Source of the DNA: Winogradskyella haliclonae
GTDB lineage: Bacteria > Bacteroidota > Bacteroidia > Flavobacteriales > Flavobacteriaceae
Reading direction: 5' to 3'
Assembly (NCBI RefSeq): GCF_014635865.1
Contig: NZ_BMDQ01000001.1
Span: forward strand, 992,001-1,056,000
DNA: 64,000 nt
The first letter of the stretch is position 1; every line of letters starts with the position of its first letter. The translations under genes were made by a program, and so were the position numbers. This document shows positions 27,408 to 36,186 of this stretch, one piece after another. The notes below the pieces were generated by a model. It saw only the letters and a list, made by a program, of their open reading frames with translations, did no database searches and was not told the DNA's origin.

Positions 27408-28097
27408 TTAAAAGTCGCAATAACAGGGTTTCTGTCCAAAGGTGTAAGTTAAGGTAATTCCTGAAAAAACATACCAGTCATTACTATTGGTATTTCCAAA
27501 GCTAAATTGTTCTCTAGAACCTGCATCAGGTACACTGCCATCTAATTCATCCGAAAAAGTAAAGCGCGCACCAATTTCTGCAGCCAAAATAAAGTGTGGA
27601 CTTATCACTTGCTTATAACCAAGAACCATGGGGATACCATATGCCCAACTAGAGGTATTTTCTTGGGTTAGAGTACCATTATTATCAAAGAAAAAATTCT
27701 CATGGCGTGCTGTAGATATTCCAGTATATAAATATGGAGTGCCTTTTAGGGTTAACTCATGTAAATCCCAATCAAAGAACGTAAACTCAATCCCTAAAGA
27801 GGCTTCTAGTAATCCATTTTTAAAACCGTAACCACGTTGAATACGTCTAGGGTCATCCGATTTACTGTCTTCTACTTTTAGGTTTGTATACGTAAGCGAA
27901 GCTCTAAAAGCATGTCTTGGACTTCTGTTCCATTTTACAATACCACCTAAAGCTAACTGATTTGGAGATATATAGTTGGTTGCTCCAACATCTCCAATGA
28001 AATTACTCCCACCAGCAAATATACCAAACTCATAAATTTGAGCATTAGTGATTTGGCTACCAAATACACTTAATAAAAACAGCAGTAGATACCTCAT
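27408..28097 (-). CDS. DUF6089 family protein (PorG-like)
   Basis: A 229-residue outer-membrane beta-barrel with a signal peptide ending NAQ and a start, IYEFGIFAGGSNFIGDVG, typical of DUF6089. The characterised family member PorG is part of the type IX secretion machinery. The C-terminus is cysteine-containing (QKPCYCDF). It heads the minus-strand cluster with uppS, bamA and ompH, an order widely seen in Bacteroidota, and has a plausible promoter 18 bp upstream. Its role as PorG is inferred from the family and from the T9SS cargo elsewhere in the window. Confidence 0.85.
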   Translation of the reverse strand: MRYLLLFLLSVFGSQITNAQIYEFGIFAGGSNFIGDVGATNYISPNQLALGGIVKWNRSPRHAFRASLTYTNLKVEDSKSDDPRRIQRGYGFKNGLLEASLGIEFTFFDWDLHELTLKGTPYLYTGISTARHENFFFDNNGTLTQENTSSWAYGIPMVLGYKQVISPHFILAAEIGARFTFSDELDGSVPDAGSREQFSFGNTNSNDWYVFSGITLTYTFGQKPCYCDF

Positions 28098-28114
28098 AAA
28101 TTTTTAAAAGTTTG

Positions 28115-28147
28115 CAAATATAACAATTAAGATTACTCTATAACAAT
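28115..28147 (-). promoter_or_regulatory. Promoter of the porG-uppS-bamA cluster
   Basis: On the minus strand TATATTTG (28122-28115) matches TAnnTTTG, with ATTG about 21 bp upstream (28147-28144) as a near-match to the -33 TTTG. It lies 18 bp before the porG-like start. Confidence 0.5.
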
Positions 28148-28195
28148 TTGATACAAATTGTATTACAGAAAACAGTATTTACGGGCATTTATTGT

Positions 28196-29074
28196 TTAAT
28201 TCCTGCGATCTTCTCCCCAAAGCATTTTTTTTCTTAGAGTATCAATAAAACTTTCATTTAAAAGTTCTACCATTTTAATATGAAATGGTGCTTTCTCAAT
28301 TTTAACTGAAGCTGTATTTGGGAGTGTGATTATTCTTGAATCTAATGATAGTAAAAATTGATTTTCTCTACCATTAACTTTTAGTCTAACAGAGGTGTGG
28401 TCTGGTATTACCAAGGGTCTAGCATTAAGGTTGTGAGGTGCTATTGGTGTTAAAACAAAGCTTTGCGCACTTGGCGAAATTACAGGTCCACCACAACTTA
28501 AAGAATAACCTGTAGAACCTGTTGGTGTGGATAATATGAGGCCATCAGCCCAATACGATGTTAAATATTCTTCATTTAGATGCGTTTCTACAGTAATCAT
28601 TGAAGTGGTGTTTTTTCTACTGATGGTCACTTCATTCAATGCAAAGTTAGTTTCTGTAACCAAGTTATTCTCTGGAGAGACATCTACAGAAAGTAAAGAG
28701 CGTTCAGATATTTTGTATTTATTTTCAAAAATATCAGATAGTGCATCTTCAATTTCGTTAGTTTGGACAGTTGCTAAAAAGCCTAACCTGCCAGTATTAA
28801 TACCAACAATTGGAATGTCTAAATCTCTTACATAAGTAATGGCTCTTAAAATGGTGCCATCACCACCGATACTAATTAATAAGTCATATGAATTGTCAAG
28901 CTCGGTAAATATGCCAAAAGACCAGTCGTTATGAAATACCTCTTTTTGAATTTTTAGAAATTGAGACTCAATAAAAACGTCAGTCTTATAATTTTTTAAT
29001 GCGTTGACAAGAACCTCAAAAGCTTTTTGATTGTTGTCGTTCTGATAATTTTGACCATAAATGGCAACTTTCAT
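28196..29074 (-). CDS. nadK: NAD kinase
   Basis: A 292-residue ATP-NAD kinase producing NADP. It has ISIGGDGTILRA, the NE motif in NFALNEVTI, and the NAD-binding WADGLILSTPTGSTGYSLSCGGP. Length and motif order are normal. The CBS-domain gene ends 3 bp upstream, so the two are probably one transcript. The C-terminal part is basic (LRKKMLWGEDRRN). Confidence 0.95.
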   Translation of the reverse strand: MKVAIYGQNYQNDNNQKAFEVLVNALKNYKTDVFIESQFLKIQKEVFHNDWSFGIFTELDNSYDLLISIGGDGTILRAITYVRDLDIPIVGINTGRLGFLATVQTNEIEDALSDIFENKYKISERSLLSVDVSPENNLVTETNFALNEVTISRKNTTSMITVETHLNEEYLTSYWADGLILSTPTGSTGYSLSCGGPVISPSAQSFVLTPIAPHNLNARPLVIPDHTSVRLKVNGRENQFLLSLDSRIITLPNTASVKIEKAPFHIKMVELLNESFIDTLRKKMLWGEDRRN

Positions 29075-29077
29075 AAC

Positions 29078-29734
29078 TTAAATGTTTAAGTACTTATCCA
29101 AATATTTTGAGCGGTCTTTTAAGCTTTTAATGTAGGTGTCATCATCATGTCCAGCTATAATATTGTAACTATAACGTCTAAACGTTTGTGTGACATCATT
29201 TAGGCTGGTGTTACCAATCTTTAGAGTGATTTGAGCAACATCATTTTCAATTTTAGAAATAAAAGCACCGAGTAACTTAGCGTCATTAGATTCTACAATC
29301 TGGCTTATTTCACTAAACGAATAGTCTTGTATCCCTTTTTCGACAATTAATATACCGCCAGGTTCTGAAAAAAATGGCGTTTCATTAAAGAGATGAATAA
29401 TATCATTAAGCTCATAATACCCCAAATATTTGTTTTCAAGATTTAAAACGGGCATGATGTTACTATTGTTTTGAGCAAAAGCTTCAAGAACATCTAGCCA
29501 ATTGGTAGTCGTACGGACAAAAAAGCCTTCGGCAGTGTAACTGCAATCCGAAATTATTTTTTTTGATTCAAAGCAATGTGCATCAGTTTCTGGTATGCAA
29601 CCTATATAAACACCGTCCTTCTCAATAGGTATGTGAGAATACGTCAATTGATTAAAAAGCAACTGTATATCGCCAATTGTATCGTTGATATTCAGAGGTT
29701 TTATATCGTTTATAATGTAATTCTGTAACTGCAT
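29078..29734 (-). CDS. CBS-domain protein with C-terminal ACT-like region
   Basis: A 218-residue cytoplasmic protein. Two CBS motifs fill residues about 1-118 (SHIPIEKDGVYIGCI and IMPVLNLENKYLGYYELND). From about 128 to 205 the ILIVEKGIQDYSFSEISQIVE pattern is ACT-like. CBS pairs bind adenosyl nucleotides, so the protein may sense ATP/AMP or NAD(P) levels. It is transcribed into nadK (3-bp gap) and diverges from pdxJ, an association repeated in Bacteroidota, which hints at control of NAD kinase. That link is inference. Confidence 0.8.
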   Translation of the reverse strand: MQLQNYIINDIKPLNINDTIGDIQLLFNQLTYSHIPIEKDGVYIGCIPETDAHCFESKKIISDCSYTAEGFFVRTTTNWLDVLEAFAQNNSNIMPVLNLENKYLGYYELNDIIHLFNETPFFSEPGGILIVEKGIQDYSFSEISQIVESNDAKLLGAFISKIENDVAQITLKIGNTSLNDVTQTFRRYSYNIIAGHDDDTYIKSLKDRSKYLDKYLNI

Positions 29735-29798
29735 AAATCGTTTCTCTAAGGTTCTGCAAATTAATTAAAAATAACCATAAAAAGCGTGTTCTACTTTG

Positions 29799-29806
29799 TA
29801 TTTTTG
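29799..29806 (+). promoter_or_regulatory. -7 promoter element for pdxJ
   Basis: TATTTTTG, a perfect TAnnTTTG match, 19 bp before the pdxJ ATG. No clear -33 TTTG at standard spacing. Its position argues against a TTG start at 29796. Confidence 0.5.
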
Positions 29807-29825
29807 TCTCTTAAATCCTATAGAA

Positions 29826-30539
29826 ATGACAAAGCTTAGTGTTAATATTAATAAAATTGCAACGCTCAGAAATAGTAGGGGAGGCGATTTGCCAAATGTG
29901 GTTCAGTTTGCCAAGGATGTTCAACGTTTTGGTGCTGAAGGCGTCACTATCCACCCACGTCCTGATGAGCGACATATCCGTTATCAAGATGCCTATGATT
30001 TAAAACCTATTGTGCATACGGAGTACAATATCGAAGGTAATCCTATTCCTAAATTCATAGATTTGGTATTAGGGACAAAACCTACGCAGGTGACATTGGT
30101 TCCGGATAGTATAGATGCAATTACTTCAAATACTGGTTGGGATACCATAAAACATAAAGACTTTTTAGTGGAAGTTATTTCAGAATTTAAAAGAAATGGT
30201 ATAAGAACGTCAATTTTTGTCGACCCTGATTTACATCAAATCGAAGGTGCAAAAGAAACTGGAACTGATAGAATTGAATTGTATACTGAAGCTTATGCGT
30301 ATCAATACGGATTAGGTAATAAAGATGCTATAAAGCCTTATGCTGAATGCGCTCAACTTGCTAATACATTAGGTTTGGGTGTTAATGCAGGTCACGATTT
30401 ATCTCTGGAGAATATTAAATTTTTTAAAGAAAATATTGAAGGTTTATTAGAAGTTTCCATAGGTCATGCTTTAATTTCTGAGAGCCTTTATCTTGGGATT
30501 GAGAATGTTGTACAAATGTATTTACACCGTCTATCATGA
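29826..30539 (+). CDS. pdxJ: Pyridoxine 5'-phosphate synthase
   Basis: A 237-residue TIM-barrel enzyme that condenses 1-deoxyxylulose 5-phosphate with aminoacetone 3-phosphate in vitamin B6 synthesis. Diagnostic segments are LSVNINKIATLRNSRGG at the N-terminus, GVTIHPRPDERHI, and VNAGHDL with IGHALI near the end. The ATG at 29826 gives the usual N-terminus and follows a promoter core. Its stop overlaps the next start (ATGA), so the hydrolase is coupled to it. Confidence 0.95.
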   Translation: MTKLSVNINKIATLRNSRGGDLPNVVQFAKDVQRFGAEGVTIHPRPDERHIRYQDAYDLKPIVHTEYNIEGNPIPKFIDLVLGTKPTQVTLVPDSIDAITSNTGWDTIKHKDFLVEVISEFKRNGIRTSIFVDPDLHQIEGAKETGTDRIELYTEAYAYQYGLGNKDAIKPYAECAQLANTLGLGVNAGHDLSLENIKFFKENIEGLLEVSIGHALISESLYLGIENVVQMYLHRLS

Positions 30540-31303
30540 TTTTGCACGGTAATGCTTTTGGTAGTGGAAAACCCTTTATAATTCTACATGGGTTTTTAGG
30601 AATGGGCGATAATTGGAAAACTCTCTCTCGTCAATTTGCTGAACTTGATTACGAAATGCACCTTGTTGATCAACGTAATCATGGGCGTAGTTTTCATTCA
30701 GAGGATTTTGATTACGAATTAATGGTTGAAGATTTAAAAGCCTATTGTGATGCTCATCATCTTAAAGATATTATCCTCTTAGGACATTCTATGGGCGGAA
30801 AAACAGCTATGAGTTTTGCAACTAAATATCCTGAATACGTTAATCGACTAATTGTTGCTGACATATCACCACGTTATTATCCTATTCATCATGATACGAT
30901 TTTAGAAGGCCTCACAAATCTAGATTTTTCAATAATTAAAACCCGAGGAGAAGCAGATAAAGTTCTTGCAGACTATGTTCACGAGATTGGGACTCGAATG
31001 TTTTTATTAAAAAACCTGTATTGGGTAGAGAAAGGGCAATTGGGATTGCGAATTAACCTAACAGTCTTAAAAGAAAACGTATCTGAGGTTGGTGAAGCAT
31101 TGTCTGTACATGCAACATTTTCTAAACCAACACTTTTTTTACGAGGTGATAAGTCTGAATATATTGGTGAATTGGATGAAGTCTTAATTCATCGTCATTT
31201 TACAGATGCTAAAATTGAAACCATAAGTAATGCTGGTCATTGGTTGCATGCAGAAAATCCTAAAGCATTTTATAATGCTGTAGTTCAATTTATAAAAATG
31301 TAA
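30536..31303 (+). CDS. Alpha/beta-fold hydrolase (YbfF-like esterase)
   Basis: A 255-residue alpha/beta hydrolase. The oxyanion region is ILHGFLGMGDNW, the nucleophile elbow GHSMGG has S85, and the catalytic histidine is H235 in NAGHWLHAE; an acid in RGDKSEYI completes a plausible triad. The DQRNHGRS segment places it near the YbfF/epoxide-hydrolase-like group. The substrate is unknown. It overlaps pdxJ by 4 bp (ATGA) and is followed by a methyltransferase gene 13 bp later. Confidence 0.88.
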   Translation: MILHGNAFGSGKPFIILHGFLGMGDNWKTLSRQFAELDYEMHLVDQRNHGRSFHSEDFDYELMVEDLKAYCDAHHLKDIILLGHSMGGKTAMSFATKYPEYVNRLIVADISPRYYPIHHDTILEGLTNLDFSIIKTRGEADKVLADYVHEIGTRMFLLKNLYWVEKGQLGLRINLTVLKENVSEVGEALSVHATFSKPTLFLRGDKSEYIGELDEVLIHRHFTDAKIETISNAGHWLHAENPKAFYNAVVQFIKM

Positions 31304-31316
31304 ATTGCTAACTGTT

Positions 31317-32177
31317 ATGGGTAAACCTCAGTTTTTAAGAGATTTTTGGTATGGATTGTCTTCACGTCAACGTTTTTGGATTCGTCGAGTGTATTATTAT
31401 CCTGTGGATATTATAGACAAATTATCAGGAAAAACTAATAAATATGTGCCACCTAGAGGGCAGATTTATACAGGCTCACCCGCCAATGCAAATCAATACA
31501 TTAGACAGGGACTGCTTCATTTAAAGCATTTAAAACTGTTTATAGATTTGCAACCTAATGATAGTGTCCTGGATATTGGAAGTGGTGTTGGTCGATCTGC
31601 AATAGCACTTTCTACATATTTAAATAGTGAAGGCTCATATGATGGTTTTGATGTTGTGAGGCAAGGTGTCGATTGGTGTAATAAAGGCTTAGGTAAAGAT
31701 TTTTCGAACTTTAATTTTAAGTATGTATCTATATTTAATGATTTGTACAATACATCAGAATTGAAAGCTACGGAATTTGAGTTTCCTTATAAAGACGCAT
31801 CATTTTCAAAAGTATTTTCAGTTTCCTTATTTACACATATGCAGATAGATGAAATTCAGCATTACTTTCATGAAATATATAGAGTTTTAAAACCTGGGGG
31901 GCAATGTTTTTCAACCTTCTTTTTTTATGATGAAACTGATGAAGAACAGATTTCTTCTCAAAAAGATTTTAATTTCCCGTATAAAAATGGAGACTACAGG
32001 TTAATGAATGAAAGTGTAAAATCTGGTAATATTGCTATTCATAAAACTAAGATTGTGCAAATGCTAGAACAAGCCAATCTAGAATTTGTAGAAATTATTG
32101 ATGGTTTTTGGAAAGGACAAAATGCGGATAATAGTAAAACCGAATATCAAGATATTCTTGTTTTTAAAAAAGCTTAA
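31317..32177 (+). CDS. Class I SAM-dependent methyltransferase
   Basis: A 286-residue protein with a basic N-terminal region (about 1-60) and a Rossmann methyltransferase domain: motif I is VLDIGSGVGRSAIAL, followed by the acidic YDGFDVV and a motif IV-like FSVSLFTHM, then HEIYRVLKPGGQCFST. The start at ATG 31317 is preferred to a TTG 12 bp earlier. The substrate cannot be read from the sequence; the Methyltransf_11/25-type core fits small molecules or lipids. Co-directional with the pdxJ-hydrolase pair. Confidence 0.85.
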   Translation: MGKPQFLRDFWYGLSSRQRFWIRRVYYYPVDIIDKLSGKTNKYVPPRGQIYTGSPANANQYIRQGLLHLKHLKLFIDLQPNDSVLDIGSGVGRSAIALSTYLNSEGSYDGFDVVRQGVDWCNKGLGKDFSNFNFKYVSIFNDLYNTSELKATEFEFPYKDASFSKVFSVSLFTHMQIDEIQHYFHEIYRVLKPGGQCFSTFFFYDETDEEQISSQKDFNFPYKNGDYRLMNESVKSGNIAIHKTKIVQMLEQANLEFVEIIDGFWKGQNADNSKTEYQDILVFKKA

Positions 32178-32189
32178 AACACATTGATT

Positions 32190-32549
32190 ATGAAACTAAT
32201 AATTAAACTTTTACTTAATGCATTAGCTGTAGTTGCCTTATCAAAATTATTAAGTGGTGTAAATGTAGATACATACACAACAGCTATTATTGTGGCAGTA
32301 GTTTTGTCAATATTAAATGTTCTCGTAAAGCCTATCTTAATCGTCTTAACATTACCAATAACCATACTTACATTAGGGTTATTTCTTCTTATTGTTAACG
32401 CTATAATTATAATTTTGGCTGATAAATTAATAGATGGTTTTACTGTAAATGGTATATGGACAGCCGCACTTTTTAGTATTCTTTTATCTGTGCTTCAATC
32501 TATATTACATTCATTATTAAAAGACGAGAAAAGAACTAAAAATCAATAG
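32190..32549 (+). CDS. Small four-helix membrane protein, phage holin 4 (YvlD-like) superfamily
   Basis: A 119-residue protein made of four hydrophobic helices (about 2-22, 27-47, 50-72 and 85-108) with a short charged tail (KDEKRTKNQ). The pattern, including LNVLVKPIL-ILTLPITILTLGLFLLIVNA, matches the bacterial membrane family related to B. subtilis YvlD and annotated as phage holin family 4. In Bacteroidota these are chromosomal housekeeping genes rather than prophage holins. The function is unknown. Confidence 0.8.
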   Translation: MKLIIKLLLNALAVVALSKLLSGVNVDTYTTAIIVAVVLSILNVLVKPILIVLTLPITILTLGLFLLIVNAIIIILADKLIDGFTVNGIWTAALFSILLSVLQSILHSLLKDEKRTKNQ

Positions 32550-32558
32550 CTTAAAACT

Positions 32559-32590
32559 ATTGCTGTGTTGCAAAAAAATGTGTATTTTTG
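32559..32590 (+). promoter_or_regulatory. Promoter of tig
   Basis: TATTTTTG (32583-32590) is a perfect Bacteroidota -7 element. ATTG at 32559-32562 lies 20 bp upstream, the normal -33 spacing with three of four bases matching. The expected start is about 20 bp before the tig ATG. Confidence 0.6.
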
Positions 32591-32615
32591 CACCCCAATT
32601 TTAGATTGTATTACA

Positions 32616-33938
32616 ATGAATATTACAAGAGAAGACATCGATGCGTTAAACGCAGTTGTAAAAGTAGATATCGCTAAAGCGGATTACAGTGATAAAGTAG
32701 AAAAAATATTATCAGATTACCGTAAAACAGCAAACATTCCTGGTTTTAGAAAAGGACATGTGCCGATGGGTATGGTCAAAAAACAATACGGGCAAGCTGT
32801 TTTGGTAGATGAAGTCAATAAATTATTACAAGATGCTATTGGTAAATACTTAGTTGAAGAAAAACTAGATGTTTTAGGTAACCCTTTGCCAAAAGCACAA
32901 GATGATTTAGATTGGAATTCAGATGATTTTTCTTTTGAGTTTGAGCTAGGTTTAGCACCAAAGTTCGATGTAAAGCTTAAAGGTAAAAAAGCAATTACAC
33001 ACTATAATATTGTTGCTGATGATAAGATGATTGACAATCAAGTTAAGCATATCCAAAAACAATACGGTAAAATAATTTCTCAGACTGAAGCAACTGAAGC
33101 TTCAGAAATTACAGGAAAGTTTACTAACGAAGATGCTGGTATTGATAATGTAGCAACAATCACTTTAGATAAATTAAAAGGAAAAACAAACCCAAAGAAA
33201 TTTATCGGTGCTAAAGTAGGTGACGTTATTACTGTAAAAACGAAGAATCTTTTTAATGACGCACATGATTTGATGACATTCTTAAAAGTGTCTCATGATG
33301 ATGCTCATGACTTGAATGTAGAAGTTACTTTTGAAGTTTCTGAAATCAACGAGAGAGAATTAGCAGATTTAGACCAAGAGTTATTCGATAAGTTATTTGG
33401 GAAAGGAACTGTAACTTCTGTGACTGAATTAAAAGCAAAAATCAAAGAAGATTCTGAAAAGCAATTTTCACAGCAAGGTGATCAAAAATTATTAAATGAC
33501 GTAACTGAGTATTTAGTAGATAATACAAAGTTTGATTTACCAGCAGAATTTTTGCAAAAATGGATGCAAACTGCCGGTGAAGAAGAAATGACTGTAGAAC
33601 AAGCAAAAGAAGAATACGAAAAGTCTGAAAAAAGCATGCGCTATCAGTTAATAGAAGGGAAACTAATTGCTGATCATAAGCTTCAAGTTCAGTTTGAAGA
33701 TTTAAAAGCCTATGCTATGGAAATGATTAAAGGTCAAATGGCACAGTTTGGTCAGATGAATCCATCAGAAAAAGAATTAGAAGATATCGCAGCGCGAATC
33801 TTATCTAACCAAGATGAAGTTAAGCGTTTGTCTGAGCAACTAATGAGTCAAAAGCTTTTAGAATTATATAAAACCGAAGCTAATCTTAAAACAAAAGAGA
33901 TTACTTATGATGATTTTGTAAAAGAATTTTACAGTTAA
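32616..33938 (+). CDS. tig: Trigger factor (ribosome-associated chaperone)
   Basis: A 440-residue trigger factor. The N-terminal ribosome-binding domain has the signature PGFRKGHVPMGMVKKQYG (near residues 40-57). The middle PPIase region (about 150-245) is strongly diverged from the FKBP pattern, and the C-terminal chaperone arms (about 260-430) are helical and rich in K/E/Q. The ATG at 32616 follows a good promoter and matches the family start (MNITREDIDALNA). It lies upstream of clpP and clpX in the common tig-clpP-clpX order. Confidence 0.93.
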   Translation: MNITREDIDALNAVVKVDIAKADYSDKVEKILSDYRKTANIPGFRKGHVPMGMVKKQYGQAVLVDEVNKLLQDAIGKYLVEEKLDVLGNPLPKAQDDLDWNSDDFSFEFELGLAPKFDVKLKGKKAITHYNIVADDKMIDNQVKHIQKQYGKIISQTEATEASEITGKFTNEDAGIDNVATITLDKLKGKTNPKKFIGAKVGDVITVKTKNLFNDAHDLMTFLKVSHDDAHDLNVEVTFEVSEINERELADLDQELFDKLFGKGTVTSVTELKAKIKEDSEKQFSQQGDQKLLNDVTEYLVDNTKFDLPAEFLQKWMQTAGEEEMTVEQAKEEYEKSEKSMRYQLIEGKLIADHKLQVQFEDLKAYAMEMIKGQMAQFGQMNPSEKELEDIAARILSNQDEVKRLSEQLMSQKLLELYKTEANLKTKEITYDDFVKEFYS

Positions 33939-33965
33939 TCATTTAGTAATATAAATTGTATCTTT

Positions 33966-33995
33966 AAGGCGTAAAATCTATAGATTTTGCGCCTT
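33966..33995 (+). terminator. Hairpin between tig and clpP
   Basis: A 13-bp stem (33966-33978 with 33983-33995, one G-T pair) with a TATA loop. It is followed by ATTAATTT rather than a strong T run, so it may be a partial terminator or mRNA-end hairpin. Confidence 0.55.
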
Positions 33996-34025
33996 ATTAA
34001 TTTAACGATAAACAGAATTTAAAAT

Positions 34026-34700
34026 ATGGATTTCGGAAAAGAATTTGAAAAATTTGCTACCAAAGATCAAGGAATAAACAGTAATTATTATAGTAAGATT
34101 ATAGAAAGTATGTATCCTACCAATTTGACGCCAAACATTATAGAAGAGCGTCAGATGAATATTGCTATTTTTGATGTGTTCTCACGTTTAATGATGGATC
34201 GCATTATATTTTTAGGCACAGGTGTTAATGATCAAGTGGCTAATATTATTCAAGCGCAATTACTATTCTTGCAGAGTGTAGATGCTTCTAAAGATGTTCA
34301 AATCTATATCAATTCTCCTGGAGGCTCTGTGTATGCAGGTTTAGGTATTTATGATACTATGCAGTTTATAAAACCAGACGTCGCGACAATTTGCACTGGT
34401 ATAGCAGCATCAATGGCAGCGGTATTATTATGTGCTGGTCATGATGGTAAGCGTTCAGCGTTAAAGCATTCAAGAGTTATGATTCATCAACCAATGAGTG
34501 GTACTCAAGGTCAAGTTTCAGATATGGAAATTGCAGTACGTGAAACGTTAAAAGTGAAAAAAGAATTATACGATATTATTTCTAACCATTCTGGTAAAAC
34601 ATACGAGCAAGTTGAAAAGGATTCTGATCGTGATTACTGGATGACATCATCAGAAGCTTTAGAGTATGGTATGATTGATGAGGTTTTAGGGAGAAAGTAA
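34026..34700 (+). CDS. clpP: ATP-dependent Clp protease proteolytic subunit
   Basis: A 224-residue serine protease. The catalytic serine S129 is in GIAASMAAVLL and the histidine H154 in RVMIHQPM; the aspartate is expected in the later DRDYWMTSSEA region. The N-terminal extension of about 30 residues is typical of flavobacterial ClpP. It forms a double-heptamer barrel loaded by ClpX, encoded 53 bp downstream. A small inverted repeat (34724-34744) lies in that gap. Confidence 0.95.
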   Translation: MDFGKEFEKFATKDQGINSNYYSKIIESMYPTNLTPNIIEERQMNIAIFDVFSRLMMDRIIFLGTGVNDQVANIIQAQLLFLQSVDASKDVQIYINSPGGSVYAGLGIYDTMQFIKPDVATICTGIAASMAAVLLCAGHDGKRSALKHSRVMIHQPMSGTQGQVSDMEIAVRETLKVKKELYDIISNHSGKTYEQVEKDSDRDYWMTSSEALEYGMIDEVLGRK

Positions 34701-34753
34701 AAAAGACTAATAACGACAAAAGATTTCTAAACTAAATTTAGAAATACAAGATT

Positions 34754-35986
34754 ATGGCAAAGGAAGAATTAGAATGTTCGTTTTGTGGTAGGAAAAAGCC
34801 AGAAACCAATTTGCTTATTGCTGGATTAGATGCGCATATTTGTGATCGTTGTATTACACAAGCAAATGGTATCGTAATCGAAGAGTCCAAGCAAGGCACA
34901 AGTGCTGAGCTTAATGCAGAGTTAATGCTAAAAAAGCCAAAAGAAATAAAGGCGTTTTTAGATGAGTATATTATTGGGCAAGAATACACCAAACGCGTGA
35001 TGTCTGTTGCGGTTTATAACCACTATAAAAGATTATTGCAACCACCGACGGATGATGATATCGAAATCCAAAAGAGTAATATTATCATGGTTGGGCAAAC
35101 AGGTACTGGTAAAACTCTTATGGCAAAAACTGTAGCTAGGATGCTTAATGTACCTCTAGCAATTGTTGATGCTACAGTATTAACTGAGGCTGGTTATGTT
35201 GGTGAAGATGTCGAAAGTATTTTAACACGTTTACTTCAAGCTGCAGATTATAATTTAGAGAAAGCTGAGCGAGGCATTGTCTTTATAGATGAGATAGATA
35301 AGATTGCCCGTAAGAGTGATAATCCTTCAATAACTAGAGATGTTTCAGGTGAAGGTGTTCAGCAAGCATTATTAAAATTGTTAGAGGGGACAGTCGTTAA
35401 CGTTCCGCCAAAAGGAGGGCGTAAACATCCTGATCAAAAATTCATTGAGGTCAATACTGAGCATATTTTATTTATTGCTGGAGGTGCTTTCGATGGTATT
35501 GAGCGTGTCATTACCAAGCGCTTGAATATGCAAGCTATTGGTTACAGTTCTATAAATTCTGATGATAATGTAGATAATGATAATATACTCCAATATATCA
35601 TTCCAAGAGACTTAAAGGACTTTGGACTAATACCTGAAATTATAGGTCGTTTACCTGTATTAACTCATATGGATCCATTAGACGCTAAAACGTTAAGAGC
35701 AATTTTAACCGAGCCAAAAAATGCCATAGTAAAACAATATAAAAAATTGTTTAAAATGGATGATGTTGAGTTAAGTATCACCGATGGGGCACTCGAATTT
35801 ATTGTAAATAAAGCTATTGAATATAAGTTAGGTGCTCGTGGATTGCGTTCGCTTTGCGAAGAAATACTAACTGATGCAATGTTTAATCTACCAGGTTCTG
35901 ACGAAACTAAGCTTAATGTTACAAAAACTTATGCAGAGGAAAAACTTACTAAATCTACCTTAAAGAAATTAAAGGCTGTATCCTAA
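34754..35986 (+). CDS. clpX: ATP-dependent Clp protease ATPase subunit
   Basis: A 410-residue unfoldase. The N-terminal zinc finger has C8, C11, C30 and C33; the AAA+ domain has Walker A GQTGTGKT (about 114-121) and Walker [10 protein letters not shown], with pore loop and sensor regions in normal order, and KLGARGLRS near the end. It unfolds tagged substrates and feeds ClpP. It ends 25 bp before a strong terminator that closes the tig-clpP-clpX block. Confidence 0.96.
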   Translation: MAKEELECSFCGRKKPETNLLIAGLDAHICDRCITQANGIVIEESKQGTSAELNAELMLKKPKEIKAFLDEYIIGQEYTKRVMSVAVYNHYKRLLQPPTDDDIEIQKSNIIMVGQTGTGKTLMAKTVARMLNVPLAIVDATVLTEAGYVGEDVESILTRLLQAADYNLEKAERGIVFIDEIDKIARKSDNPSITRDVSGEGVQQALLKLLEGTVVNVPPKGGRKHPDQKFIEVNTEHILFIAGGAFDGIERVITKRLNMQAIGYSSINSDDNVDNDNILQYIIPRDLKDFGLIPEIIGRLPVLTHMDPLDAKTLRAILTEPKNAIVKQYKKLFKMDDVELSITDGALEFIVNKAIEYKLGARGLRSLCEEILTDAMFNLPGSDETKLNVTKTYAEEKLTKSTLKKLKAVS

Positions 35987-36011
35987 ATTTTCTTTAATGA
36001 TATAAAAACTA

Positions 36012-36045
36012 AAAACCCATGATAATTCATGGGTTTTTTATTTTT
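36012..36045 (+). terminator. Rho-independent terminator after clpX
   Basis: An 11-bp perfect stem (36012-36022 with 36027-36037), 4-nt loop and a long T-rich tail. The following 140 bp up to the GH3-like gene hold no feature I could identify. Confidence 0.88.
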
Positions 36046-36186
36046 GGATTAATTAACTTATAATATAAGCGGTTCGTATTTTGACGTGAAAATAGGTTCA
36101 ACTTATTTGTAATCAAATCATTTTAGATAAGTTACAAGATTATTCGGTATAGATTTTTTGAATGCAAATTTTAACGATTAAGCGCA

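Noticed and set aside
29796-29825. Longer N-terminus for pdxJ starting at TTG 29796
   Set aside because: The extra codons cover the TATTTTTG promoter core, and the family start is at 29826.
32190-32549. Prophage holin
   Set aside because: The family label mentions holin, but no phage genes surround it and the family is chromosomal in Bacteroidota.
34724-34744. Inverted repeat between clpP and clpX as a terminator
   Set aside because: An 8-bp AT-only stem with no T run; clpX must be transcribed through it or from nearby.
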